From contig CAZMOM010000010.1 of NCBI GenBank assembly GCA_964568075.1, positions 1-64,000 on the forward strand: a stretch of DNA of 64,000 nucleotides, in the 5' to 3' direction. Under the pieces are notes generated by a model. The model did not search any database. It had not been told where the DNA came from and worked only from the letters and a program-made list of their open reading frames with translations. The position numbers and the translations under genes were made by a program. Of the stretch, positions 25,944 through 34,315 are shown piece after piece. Within the stretch, counting starts at the first letter, position 1; every line of letters starts with the position of its first letter. The stretch comes from MnTg04 sp964568075. GTDB lineage: Bacteria; Pseudomonadota; Gammaproteobacteria; Steroidobacterales; MnTg04.

Positions 25944-26859
25944 TGGCCCGCCCCTGCAAACATTCCAGAAGTTGTTCGCGATATAGCAAAAACACGCCTT
26001 CCCCGCCTCGCGAGAATTCAAGCCAGGTGAATGGCCAGTCCGGATACCTTGATTCGAGTTGCGGACGACGCGCGCCGACTTCCACGATAAGCGCGCCGCC
26101 AGGATTCAGCATGGCCGGCGCCTGTACCAGGATCCGCTCCACGATATCCAGTCCCGATTTGCCGGCGGCCAGACCCAGCCTGGGTTCATGACGGTATTCA
26201 TCCGGCAAACCAGCCCACTCCTTCTCAGCGACGTAAGGTGGGTTGCTGACGATGATATCGAATGTTTGCTCCGTAATCGCTGCAAACAGATCGCTGTGCA
26301 CAAAACTGACCTGCCCTTCGACACCGTGAATTTTTGCGTTGTCCCGGGCCAGGCAGAGTGCGCCCGCGGACAGGTCGCTGCCGGTGACCCGCGCGCCGGG
26401 TAAGGCCAGCGCAGACGCGATCGCGATACAACCGCTGCCAGTACCCAGGTCGAGCAGGGTTTCGATTTTGTCCGGCTCCAGCCAGGGCGAAAACCCGGAT
26501 TCAATCAATTCGGCGATCGGCGAACGGGGTATCAAGACCCTTTCATCGACTTTGAACGGGAGACCGCAAAACCAGGCTTTGCCAGTCAGGTAGGGCGCGG
26601 GTTTTCGCTCCCCGATTCTCCGCGCAAACAATTCGAGCACGAACTGCTGCTGTTTCTCATCGAGTTCCAGCCCGGCGAGTTGCTCAGCGTCTTCGTGCGC
26701 AAGACAGAGTCCATCGAATACCAGGCAGGCGGCTTCGTCCAAAGCATTGTCGGTTCCGTGACCAAAAAACAGTTCGGCCTCGTCAAACCGGCTGGCGCCT
26801 TGCCGAACCAGATCCTCCACCGTGACTTTCTCCCGGCTCATAGAAATTCTGCTGCGCAT
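25933..26859 (-). CDS. prmB: 50S ribosomal protein L3 glutamine methyltransferase
   Basis: 308 residues from ATG 26859; an ATG at 26841 (MSREKVTVEDL) is an alternative start and GGA ahead of 26859 tips the choice. SAM-binding motif LDLGTGSGCIAIA and the glutamine-methyltransferase motif VSNPPYV are both clear, and the N-terminal FGHGTDNALDEA segment separates PrmB from PrmC. It methylates a Gln of ribosomal protein L3. Divergent from the SCO1 gene. Confidence 0.92.
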   Translation of the reverse strand: MRSRISMSREKVTVEDLVRQGASRFDEAELFFGHGTDNALDEAACLVFDGLCLAHEDAEQLAGLELDEKQQQFVLELFARRIGERKPAPYLTGKAWFCGLPFKVDERVLIPRSPIAELIESGFSPWLEPDKIETLLDLGTGSGCIAIASALALPGARVTGSDLSAGALCLARDNAKIHGVEGQVSFVHSDLFAAITEQTFDIIVSNPPYVAEKEWAGLPDEYRHEPRLGLAAGKSGLDIVERILVQAPAMLNPGGALIVEVGARRPQLESRYPDWPFTWLEFSRGGEGVFLLYREQLLECLQGRANVG

Positions 26860-26905
26860 TTTTTTCCGATGCCGTTTCATTACTGCTGTGTGATAATGCG
26901 CGGCC

Positions 26906-27592
26906 ATGCCCATTCCTGCAAAATCGCCCGGGTTGATCCTTGCGGCCATCGCCGCGCTGGCAGCCGGAATCGTTACGGCCGTGTGGCTGGCCCCGGCCTC
27001 TTTCATAAACGAATCCGTCACCAACTTGGTCACCAACAATGAGCCGCAAAACGCGACCTGGCTGCGTGATCCCCGGCCGCTGCCGGAGTTTGAACTTATG
27101 AGCCACGCCGGACAAGCCTTTCGCAAGGAAAACCTGACCGGAAACTGGAACTTTCTTTTTTTCGGATTTACCCATTGCCCCGATGTTTGCCCGACGACGC
27201 TGGCGACCTTGAATAAGGTGCTTCTACAGATCTCCGAGTCATCCGCAACCCGGCCCCCGGGGGTCGTGTTTGTCTCGGTCGACCCGGCAAGGGACAGTGT
27301 TGCGAAGCTGGCCGCGTACGTCCCTTATTTTAATCCCGTTTTTATCGGTCTGACCGGCAGACCCGACGAAATCCAGAATTTGACCCGGGATATGGGAGTT
27401 GCGGTTATTTACTCGCCAGTGGAACCGGGCCCCGACGAAGAAACGCCGGACGCAGAGCGAAATTACACCGTGGATCATTCGACGGCTCTTTTCCTGGTCG
27501 ACCCGATGGGCCGGCTGGCCGGTATTTTCGGCGCGCCCCACAAAGCGGAAACTGTCATCAATGACTTTCTTATTATCAGCGGGCAGCGCTGA
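26906..27592 (+). CDS. SCO1/SenC copper chaperone
   Basis: 228 residues. An N-terminal membrane anchor (LILAAIAALAAGIVTAVWL) and a periplasmic thioredoxin fold with copper ligands Cys91 and Cys95 (FTHCPDVCPTT) and His191 (VDHST). SCO proteins deliver copper to the CuA site of cytochrome c oxidase. The next gene, a PCuAC chaperone, overlaps its 3' end, and the pair forms a copper-delivery operon. Confidence 0.93.
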   Translation: MPIPAKSPGLILAAIAALAAGIVTAVWLAPASFINESVTNLVTNNEPQNATWLRDPRPLPEFELMSHAGQAFRKENLTGNWNFLFFGFTHCPDVCPTTLATLNKVLLQISESSATRPPGVVFVSVDPARDSVAKLAAYVPYFNPVFIGLTGRPDEIQNLTRDMGVAVIYSPVEPGPDEETPDAERNYTVDHSTALFLVDPMGRLAGIFGAPHKAETVINDFLIISGQR

Positions 27593-28052
27593 GCGGCAGC
27601 CTGGCGGGCGACGCCGCTTACAGACTGCGTTCCCGGTGGCGCTCGTCGTGCTGTTCCTGATGCAATGGGCCTGTAGCCCGGAGCCTGCACTGCGCCTGTC
27701 GGGTGGCTGGATCAGGGAAGCCCCGCCGGGCTCGATGCACCTGGCAGCATATTTCGAGCTGCATAACACTCTTGCGGAAACGGTGACGCTGACCGGTGCG
27801 AGCAGTGCGTCGTTCGCCAGCGTGGAGTTTCACGAAACCCGCATGGAACACGGGGTCGCCCGGATGCGGCCGACCGGCGATATACCGATCCGGCCTGGCG
27901 AGACTCTGTCCCTGCAACCGGGCGCCATGCACCTGATGTTGATGAACCCGTCCAGAGAACTCGGCGCAGGAGTAACGGTGAAACTGCTACTCCATTTCGC
28001 CGACCGCGCGGATCTGCGCGCGGATCTGCCGGTCAGGAAAGCCGGCGACTGA
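27561..28052 (+). CDS. PCuAC periplasmic copper chaperone
   Basis: About 163 residues from ATG 27561, which overlaps the SCO1 gene by 32 bases. A hydrophobic segment (TAFPVALVVLFLMQWAC) could be a signal peptide with a poor lipobox at Cys. The mature domain (DUF461/PCuAC) has the copper motif: His and Met in EFHETRMEHGVARM and the H-x-M of AMHLMLM. It takes Cu(I) to the CuA or SCO site of cytochrome oxidase. The exact start is uncertain because the first 20 residues are unusually basic. Confidence 0.85.
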   Translation: MTFLLSAGSAERQPGGRRRLQTAFPVALVVLFLMQWACSPEPALRLSGGWIREAPPGSMHLAAYFELHNTLAETVTLTGASSASFASVEFHETRMEHGVARMRPTGDIPIRPGETLSLQPGAMHLMLMNPSRELGAGVTVKLLLHFADRADLRADLPVRKAGD

Positions 28053-28060
28053 GTCCGTCG

Positions 28061-28942
28061 ATGAATCGTTCAGTGTCTGCCTTGTTCGTCTTCTTGCAGT
28101 ATCTGTTACCGAAACGGCAAGTCTCACGCCTGTTTTTCGTGCTGACCAGAATCCGCTGGACGTGGTTCAAAAATGTTTTTATTCGGGTTTTTTGCCGGCT
28201 TTACCCGGTCAGCATGGACGAAGCGCTGAAATCGAACATTAACGAGTATTCCTGTTTCAACGAGTTTTTTACCCGCGAGCTGAAACCGGGCGTCCGGCGG
28301 CTCGACGGCCCTGCGCAAAGAGTCGTTTGCCCGGTGGACGGGACGATCTGTCAACTGGGCCGGATTGACGGAGATCGCCTGCTGCAGGCCAAGAACCGCC
28401 CATACCGGCTGGCAGCCCTGCTCGCGGACCCGAAGCTTGCCGCCGTTTTTAACGACGGCAGTTTTGCAACGATTTATCTCGCGCCTTTTAATTATCACCG
28501 GGTGCACATGCCGGTGGCTGGTCGATTGTTGTCGATGCGCTATGTCCCGGGGCAACTATTCAGCGTTAACGAGGCTACCGTGAAGCGCATCGATCAGCTG
28601 TTTGCCCGCAATGAACGGATCGTTTGCGAATTCGAAACTGCCGCAGGACGAATGGCGCAGGTCATGGTCGGCGCGATGAACGTGGGCTCGATGGCGACCG
28701 TGTGGGCGGGAGACGTCACCCCCAGGACGAATCGTACGGTCGAGTGCTGGCAATACTCCGAGCAAAATCTGCGCTATCAGCGCGGTAGTGAAATTGGCCG
28801 GTTCAACATGGGATCGACGGTGATTGTCCTGTTTGCCCCCGGGTCGATCACGCTGAACCCGCAACTGGAGGCGGGTCAGGCAATAGAACTCGGGCAGACG
28901 CTTGGCGAGTGCAGCGTAACAACCGGCACGGAGATAATTTGA
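28061..28942 (+). CDS. psd: phosphatidylserine decarboxylase
   Basis: 293 residues. Makes phosphatidylethanolamine at the inner membrane. YHRVHMPVAG and the autocleavage motif near the C terminus (FNMGSTVIVLF, where Gly-Ser gives the pyruvoyl group) are present; the usual LGST reads MGST here. The stop overlaps the epmA start (TGATG). Eight bases after PCuAC, so the chaperones, psd, epmA and the reductase are probably one transcript. Confidence 0.95.
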   Translation: MNRSVSALFVFLQYLLPKRQVSRLFFVLTRIRWTWFKNVFIRVFCRLYPVSMDEALKSNINEYSCFNEFFTRELKPGVRRLDGPAQRVVCPVDGTICQLGRIDGDRLLQAKNRPYRLAALLADPKLAAVFNDGSFATIYLAPFNYHRVHMPVAGRLLSMRYVPGQLFSVNEATVKRIDQLFARNERIVCEFETAAGRMAQVMVGAMNVGSMATVWAGDVTPRTNRTVECWQYSEQNLRYQRGSEIGRFNMGSTVIVLFAPGSITLNPQLEAGQAIELGQTLGECSVTTGTEII

Positions 28943-29916
28943 TGACCGGGCCAGGGGGCCAGCGATGGCGGCCGGGGCTGAACCGGGTAACGCTGGCATT
29001 ACGCGCTGCGCTGTTAAGACGGACCCGCGATTTTTTTGCCGCCCGGACGGTGCTCGAAGTGGAAACGCCGGTCCTCGGCAGGCATACGGCCAGCGCCGTG
29101 CACATCGAAAGTCTGCAAACGGTGTTGCGCGGCTACCGGCAGCCGTTTTACCTGCAAACATCCCCCGAATATCACATGAAAAGGCTGCTGGCCGCAGGGA
29201 GCGGAGATATTTATCAGGTTTCCCGGGTTTTTCGGGATGGCGAGGCGGGCCGCAGACACAATCCGGAATTTACTCTGCTGGAGTGGTACCGGACCGGCAT
29301 GCCTTATCTTGATTTGGCTACCGAAGTTTGTGAGCTGCTGGCCTGCCTGCTCGACGATGCGGCGCTGTCCCTTCCTGAGTGCATCCGCTACGATCAGACG
29401 CTGAAAAAATTTACCGGCCTGGATACCCAGCCGTATTCGGCTGCGCAGTTGAGCCATGTGCTCGATCGCGGCGGCATTCCCGTACCGGATGATCATCGCG
29501 GCGGCGAACTGCTGGACCTGGTTTTCACGACGCTCGTCGCCCCCGAACTGGGCAAGGACAGGCCGGTCGTAATTTACCAATACCCGGCGGAACAAGCGGC
29601 GCTGGCCCGGCTTTGCCCCGATGAGGCGGACCGGGCGGAGAGATTCGAGGTTTTTTATCGCGGCATGGAACTGGCAAACGGTTACCGGGAATTGCTGGAC
29701 GCCGATGAACAGTTGGCGAGATTTCTCCAGGACCAGGACTTGCGGCGGGTGGCGGGACGCGACCCCACCGAACCCGACGACAGACTGATTGCAGCGCTGG
29801 CGCACGGCCTGCCGGATTGTTCGGGAGTTGCGATGGGTTTTGACCGAGTCGTCATGCTGGCGGCGGAAACGGATAATATCGGTGATGTTCTGGCTTTCGA
29901 TACAGACAGGGCATAA
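28942..29916 (+). CDS. epmA: EF-P--lysine ligase EpmA (GenX)
   Basis: 324 residues from ATG 28942. A class II lysyl-tRNA-synthetase core without the anticodon-binding domain; it attaches beta-lysine to Lys34 of EF-P. Motif 2 is visible as VFRDGEAGRRHNPEFTLLEWY and motif 3 as GVAMGFDRVVML. YLQTSPEYHMKRLL is typical of the family. EF-P itself is encoded 500 bases away and carries the Lys34 target, so the pathway is plausible. EpmB (the 2,3-aminomutase) is not in the window. Confidence 0.93.
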   Translation: MTGPGGQRWRPGLNRVTLALRAALLRRTRDFFAARTVLEVETPVLGRHTASAVHIESLQTVLRGYRQPFYLQTSPEYHMKRLLAAGSGDIYQVSRVFRDGEAGRRHNPEFTLLEWYRTGMPYLDLATEVCELLACLLDDAALSLPECIRYDQTLKKFTGLDTQPYSAAQLSHVLDRGGIPVPDDHRGGELLDLVFTTLVAPELGKDRPVVIYQYPAEQAALARLCPDEADRAERFEVFYRGMELANGYRELLDADEQLARFLQDQDLRRVAGRDPTEPDDRLIAALAHGLPDCSGVAMGFDRVVMLAAETDNIGDVLAFDTDRA

Positions 29917-29922
29917 CAGGAA

Positions 29923-30399
29923 ATGGGCGCTAAGAAAAAATTGTATTCACGAATTCATGCGCAGCTCGATGGCTTGTTGTCGGGCGAGACCGACGCGATA
30001 GCCAACGCTGCCAATATGGCTGCGTTACTTTTTCTGGAACTGGAAAATATCAACTGGGCCGGCTTCTATATACACAAGAACGGCGAACTGGTGCTGGGGC
30101 CGTTCCATGGCAATCCTGCCTGCGTCCGCATTGCCATGGGCAAAGGCGCTTGCGGAACGGCGGCTGAGAGCCGCGAGACATTAGTGATCGACGATGTCAG
30201 CCAGTTTGCGGAGCACATCGCCTGCGACAGCGCGTCGCAGGCGGAGATCGTCATTCCGTTGATCGAAAACGAATCGTTGTGGGGCGTGCTCGATATCGAC
30301 AGCCCGCTGCTGTCTCGTTTTGACGGCATCGACCGGCAGGGGCTGGAGGCGATGGCCGATCTTTTTATCGAGCGGAGCGATTTGTCCGCCTCCGGCTGA
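29923..30399 (+). CDS. free methionine-(R)-sulfoxide reductase (GAF domain)
   Basis: 158 residues, a single GAF domain. Reduces free Met-R-sulfoxide. The three cysteines of the E. coli enzyme are all present: Cys67 (NPACVRIA), Cys77 (KGACGTAA) and Cys101 (HIACDSAS). GVLDIDSP near the end is also characteristic. Last gene of the plus-strand run, converging with efp after 19 bases. Confidence 0.92.
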   Translation: MGAKKKLYSRIHAQLDGLLSGETDAIANAANMAALLFLELENINWAGFYIHKNGELVLGPFHGNPACVRIAMGKGACGTAAESRETLVIDDVSQFAEHIACDSASQAEIVIPLIENESLWGVLDIDSPLLSRFDGIDRQGLEAMADLFIERSDLSASG

Positions 30400-30418
30400 T
30401 AAGGCAACATGCTGATAA

Positions 30419-30988
30419 TCAATTCTTGACGCGCGAGACGTATTCACCGCTGCGCGTATCTACCTTGATCACTTCTCCTTCTTCGAGAAAAAGCGGCACG
30501 CGTACGGTCGCTCCCGTTTCCAGCCGCGCCGGCTTGATACCACCCTGCGCCGTATCGCCACGAAGGCCGGGGTCTGTTTCGACGATTTTCAGTTTGACGA
30601 AATTGGGAGGTGCAACGATCAGCGGCGTGTTGTTCCACAGCGTAATCAGGCAAAGATCTTCCTCTTTGAGCCATTTTTTTGCACCTGCGACGGCGTTCGC
30701 GTCCGCCGCATGCTGTTCGAACGATTTCGGATCCATGAAATGCCAGAATTCGCCGTCGCTATAAAGAAATTGCATCTCGGTATCGATGACATCGGCCGCC
30801 TCCAGTGACTCACCAGACTTGTAGGTCTTGTCCACGACCCGACCGGTTTTGAGATTACGAATCCTGACCCGGTTAAACGCCTGGCCTTTCCCCGGTTTTA
30901 CAAATTCGTTCTCCATGATCACACAGGGATCGTTATCGATAATAATCTTGAGTCCCGATCGAAATTCACTGGTGCTGTAGCTGGCCAT
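30419..30988 (-). CDS. efp: elongation factor P
   Basis: 189 residues from ATG 30988 (MASYSTSEFRSGLK); the frame extends upstream but with an atypical sequence. EF-P rescues ribosomes at polyproline stretches. The modified loop reads KPGKGQA with Lys34, the substrate of EpmA. The C-terminal GxTxRVPLFLEEGEVIKVDTR signature is present. The epmA gene lies close by on the other strand. Confidence 0.97.
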   Translation of the reverse strand: MASYSTSEFRSGLKIIIDNDPCVIMENEFVKPGKGQAFNRVRIRNLKTGRVVDKTYKSGESLEAADVIDTEMQFLYSDGEFWHFMDPKSFEQHAADANAVAGAKKWLKEEDLCLITLWNNTPLIVAPPNFVKLKIVETDPGLRGDTAQGGIKPARLETGATVRVPLFLEEGEVIKVDTRSGEYVSRVKN

Positions 30989-31151
30989 CGTTATTCCATT
31001 TGTATTTCTGAAAAGATAAAGGACCAGACGGCGGCGGCTCGCTACGCACTCGCGCTTCGGGTCCTTTCGGAATCGGGAATGATACCTGTTCATGCCCCGG
31101 CAGGTAAGGCTTGCCGTTCAGGCCATGGCCCCGCCGGATTAGGTTAAAACG

Positions 31152-31180
31152 TGAATATTCAACACGTTATCGGCTATAGT
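31152..31180 (+). promoter_or_regulatory. candidate sigma-70 promoter for the FimX-like gene
   Basis: TGAATA (31152-31157), a 17-base spacer and TATAGT (31175-31180; five of six bases match the -10 consensus) precede the FimX-like gene by about 50 bases. The -35 match is only three of six. Confidence 0.3.
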
Positions 31181-31230
31181 GCGACTTGCGATCAGCGATG
31201 ATCGCAATACCGTTGCGCAAGGAGGCTGCC

Positions 31231-33303
31231 ATGGTAAAACACGCCACCGCTATTCCCGTGATCGTGATCGCGGAAAAGCAGGACCAGGTCGAGGCGCTTA
31301 AAAAGAGCATACGCAAAGCCGGCTGGCCCGTGCACTGCTCATGGATATCGGATATCAACGAGCTTGGCGATGCGCTGGACCAGATCAACCCCGATCTGAT
31401 CGTTTTATTTCTTGATGAAATAAACGATCGTCTCAAAGTCGTCACCAAAATTCGCGATCGCTTCGCCTCACGTATTCCCGTCATCGTCAGCTGTCAATCA
31501 GTCGATGAAGAAAAAATCGCCGGCGCGATGAGGGCGGGCGCCCAGGATGTGGTTTCGCTACAGCACCCGGATCGGCTGCAAGCGGTCATCGAGAGGGAGT
31601 TGAGAGCGTTTCGTCTCGAGCAAGCCCTCAACAAATCCAGCCAAATCGCACGGGAATACAAAACCCAACTGACCGCCGCCCGGCGTGGCTCGGCCGACGC
31701 GATTGCCGTGGTCAGCGAGGGCATCATCAAGAGCGTCAATCCTGCCTGGCTCGAGCAGTTCGGCTGGTCGAGAGAGGACGAACTGGTCGGTCAGCCGCTG
31801 ATGGACTTTTTCGATCCTGGCAGTCACGTCACTTTGAAAGGCGCCCTGATCGCCTGCGGACTCGGTCGCCTGCGACTCGAGGTGATCACGGTCGCCGCGT
31901 TGCTCAGCGACCGCAGTAAATTGACGCTCGATCTAAAGCTTGAGCAAGCGAAGAGCGGTCGCAAACCAGACGTCATCATCACGATTCCTGCCGATCGGGA
32001 CGCCGACAAGGCGCCCGAGCAAAAACTAAGTCGCGCCCTGCATACCGACCCGGCAACCGGTCTGTTCCATCGCATGCATTTTTTGTACCGTTTGATAACC
32101 GCCCTGAAAACTGAGCCGCAAAGCGGAGTCAGGGCCCTGATCTACCTGAAACCGGATCAGTTCGGATCGATTACCCGGGAGATCGGCCCGGTCGCGACCG
32201 AGAGTATTCTGGTCCAGATGGCGAGACTACTCAAAGAGATGACCCAGCCAGGTGACCTTTACGGCCGCTTCGGTGGCAATGTGTTTTGTGCTCTTTTGCA
32301 TCGAGGAAACAGCAGGGACATCGACGCCTGGGCTGAAAATCTGGTTCACCGTATGGCCGCTCACAGCTACCAGGCGGGAAGCCAGTCGGTCTCGTTAACG
32401 GTCACCATCGGCATGGTGCCACCTGAGGCGATGTCCGATGACGCGGGCGACCTGCTAAAGCGCGCCGAGAAAGCCAATGCCGGTGGGCGAAAAAAAGGCG
32501 GCAATCGTCTGAGCGTCGTGGAATTCAGCGACACGGACACCAGTATCAAGGCATACGATGCTCTCTGGGTAAAGCGCATCAAGAATGCGCTGTTGCAAAA
32601 CGAGTTTCGATTGCTCCATCAGCCCATTGGCAATCTCGGCGGCAAAGAACAAAAGATTTTCGACCTGTTGGTGCGCATGATCGACGAAGAAGGAAACGCC
32701 ATATTGCCCGGGGAGTTTCTGCCGGCGGCGACGCGCAACAACCTGATGAAACCGATAGACCGGTGGGTTGTGGGCGCTGCGGTGTCCTTCTGCCGGGCGA
32801 AAAACCCGGATCAGGTTTTTGTCCGCCTGTCGGCGGATTCCCTGGTTGATAAGACGCTGGTCGACTGGCTGGCAAAACAACTGGTTGAAAAGGAAGTGGA
32901 CCCGAAAAAGCTGGTGTTTCAGGTCACCGAATCCGACGTGGCGCGGCAAATAGAGCCGGTCTCGTTACTGGCGAAAAATCTCCGCAGCCTGGGCTGTTCG
33001 CTCGCTTTTGAGCATTTCGGCACCGGCCGCAATTCGGCTGAGTTACTCAAGCGGCTGCCGGTCGGCTTCGTCAAAATCGACGGCTCGTTGATGCAGGGCA
33101 TCGCCGGCAGCACCGAACTACAAGACAAGGTTCGCGACCTTGTGGGACTTGCCCGGGACAACAAAGTGGTAACGATCGCTGAGCAGGTACAAGACGCCAA
33201 TACGATGGCGACGCTGTGGCAACTCGGTGTCGAATACATGCAGGGTTATTACGTTCAGGAACCCGACGTCGTTCTCGAAGACGACCCAGTCAACGACAAG
33301 TAA
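31231..33303 (+). CDS. FimX-like protein with decayed receiver, GGDEF and EAL domains
   Basis: 690 residues from ATG 31231, which follows a strong AAGGAGG. Order: N-terminal receiver-like domain without the phospho-Asp (LIVLFLDEI); PAS domain around residues 145-250; GGDEF domain with the active motif replaced by GGNVF (YGRFGGNVFCALL); EAL domain with EALLR replaced by DLLVR and DDFGTG by EHFGTG. None of the catalytic signatures survives, so it should neither make nor cleave c-di-GMP; like FimX it may bind c-di-GMP through the EAL domain. No transmembrane segment. A role in type IV pilus assembly is inferred from the similarity and from fimV in the same window. Confidence 0.85.
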   Translation: MVKHATAIPVIVIAEKQDQVEALKKSIRKAGWPVHCSWISDINELGDALDQINPDLIVLFLDEINDRLKVVTKIRDRFASRIPVIVSCQSVDEEKIAGAMRAGAQDVVSLQHPDRLQAVIERELRAFRLEQALNKSSQIAREYKTQLTAARRGSADAIAVVSEGIIKSVNPAWLEQFGWSREDELVGQPLMDFFDPGSHVTLKGALIACGLGRLRLEVITVAALLSDRSKLTLDLKLEQAKSGRKPDVIITIPADRDADKAPEQKLSRALHTDPATGLFHRMHFLYRLITALKTEPQSGVRALIYLKPDQFGSITREIGPVATESILVQMARLLKEMTQPGDLYGRFGGNVFCALLHRGNSRDIDAWAENLVHRMAAHSYQAGSQSVSLTVTIGMVPPEAMSDDAGDLLKRAEKANAGGRKKGGNRLSVVEFSDTDTSIKAYDALWVKRIKNALLQNEFRLLHQPIGNLGGKEQKIFDLLVRMIDEEGNAILPGEFLPAATRNNLMKPIDRWVVGAAVSFCRAKNPDQVFVRLSADSLVDKTLVDWLAKQLVEKEVDPKKLVFQVTESDVARQIEPVSLLAKNLRSLGCSLAFEHFGTGRNSAELLKRLPVGFVKIDGSLMQGIAGSTELQDKVRDLVGLARDNKVVTIAEQVQDANTMATLWQLGVEYMQGYYVQEPDVVLEDDPVNDK

Positions 33304-33347
33304 CGAACACAGGCGACTGCGGCCGCTTGCTCCGCGTCATCCTCGAA

Positions 33348-34235
33348 TTACAGGTGCATATAGCTCTGTCGTAACGCGTCGATCCGCACGTCCAGGGGCG
33401 GATGACTCATGAGCAGGCGCTTCAGGCCGCCGTTGCCGCCGCCCGCAATACCGAACGCATTCAGTTCCTTCGGCAACTGTGCAGGTCCGTGCACGCCCTT
33501 GAGCCTCTCAAGTGCAGCAATCATTTTCTGCCGTCCGGCGATCCTGGCCCCACCCGCGTCTGCGCGAAATTCACGATAGCGTGAAAACCACATGACGATG
33601 ATCGACGCCAGTATGCCCAGTACGATCTGGGTCACGATGACGCTGATAAAATAGCCCACGCCATAATTTGAAGCGGAGCGGAAGACCACACGATTGACGA
33701 CACCGCCGATAAGCCTCGAGAGGAATATGACAAAGGTATTCAACACGCCCTGGAGCAACGTCAGAGTCACCATGTCGCCATTGGCGATGTGTGTAATCTC
33801 GTGCGCCAGAACCGCTTCGACCTCTTCACGCGACATGGTCTGCAACAGGCCCTGACTCACGGCGACCAAAGCCGCGTCTCGCCTGGCGCCGGTGGCAAAC
33901 GCATTGGGTTCGGGACTCGGAAATATGGCGACCTCGGGCATACCGATCCCGGCCTGCCGAGCCTGGTGCTCGATCGTTCTGATCAACCAGGCCTCGGCGT
34001 CATTCGCCGGTTTTTCGATGACTTTCGCACCCGTCGAGCGTTTGGCCATCCACTTTGAAATCGCCAGCGATATCAATGCGCCACCCATGCCGAACACGGC
34101 GCTAAAGACCAGCAACGCCTGGTAGTTGTACCCTTGTTGTTCCAGGTACTGGTCGGCGCCCAGTAATCTCAGCGCAATGCTGAGAACCAGAATAACAGCA
34201 ATATTGGTCGCCAAAAAAAGCGAAATTCTTTTCAT
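33348..34235 (-). CDS. htpX: membrane protease HtpX
   Basis: 295 residues. Zinc metalloprotease of the inner membrane that degrades misfolded membrane proteins. Two N-terminal helices (MKRISLFLATNIAVILVLSI and a second about 38-60), the HEITH zinc motif in VLAHEITHIANGDM and two more helices. FRADAGGARIAG carries the third ligand region. Converges with the FimX-like gene. Confidence 0.96.
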   Translation of the reverse strand: MKRISLFLATNIAVILVLSIALRLLGADQYLEQQGYNYQALLVFSAVFGMGGALISLAISKWMAKRSTGAKVIEKPANDAEAWLIRTIEHQARQAGIGMPEVAIFPSPEPNAFATGARRDAALVAVSQGLLQTMSREEVEAVLAHEITHIANGDMVTLTLLQGVLNTFVIFLSRLIGGVVNRVVFRSASNYGVGYFISVIVTQIVLGILASIIVMWFSRYREFRADAGGARIAGRQKMIAALERLKGVHGPAQLPKELNAFGIAGGGNGGLKRLLMSHPPLDVRIDALRQSYMHL

Positions 34236-34315
34236 TTATTTCTCCACTCCACGTCCGTCCAGTAATATGGGCTGGACGAGATGATTACAAGGTTGAGACA
34301 AGCGGGACCCGTGTT

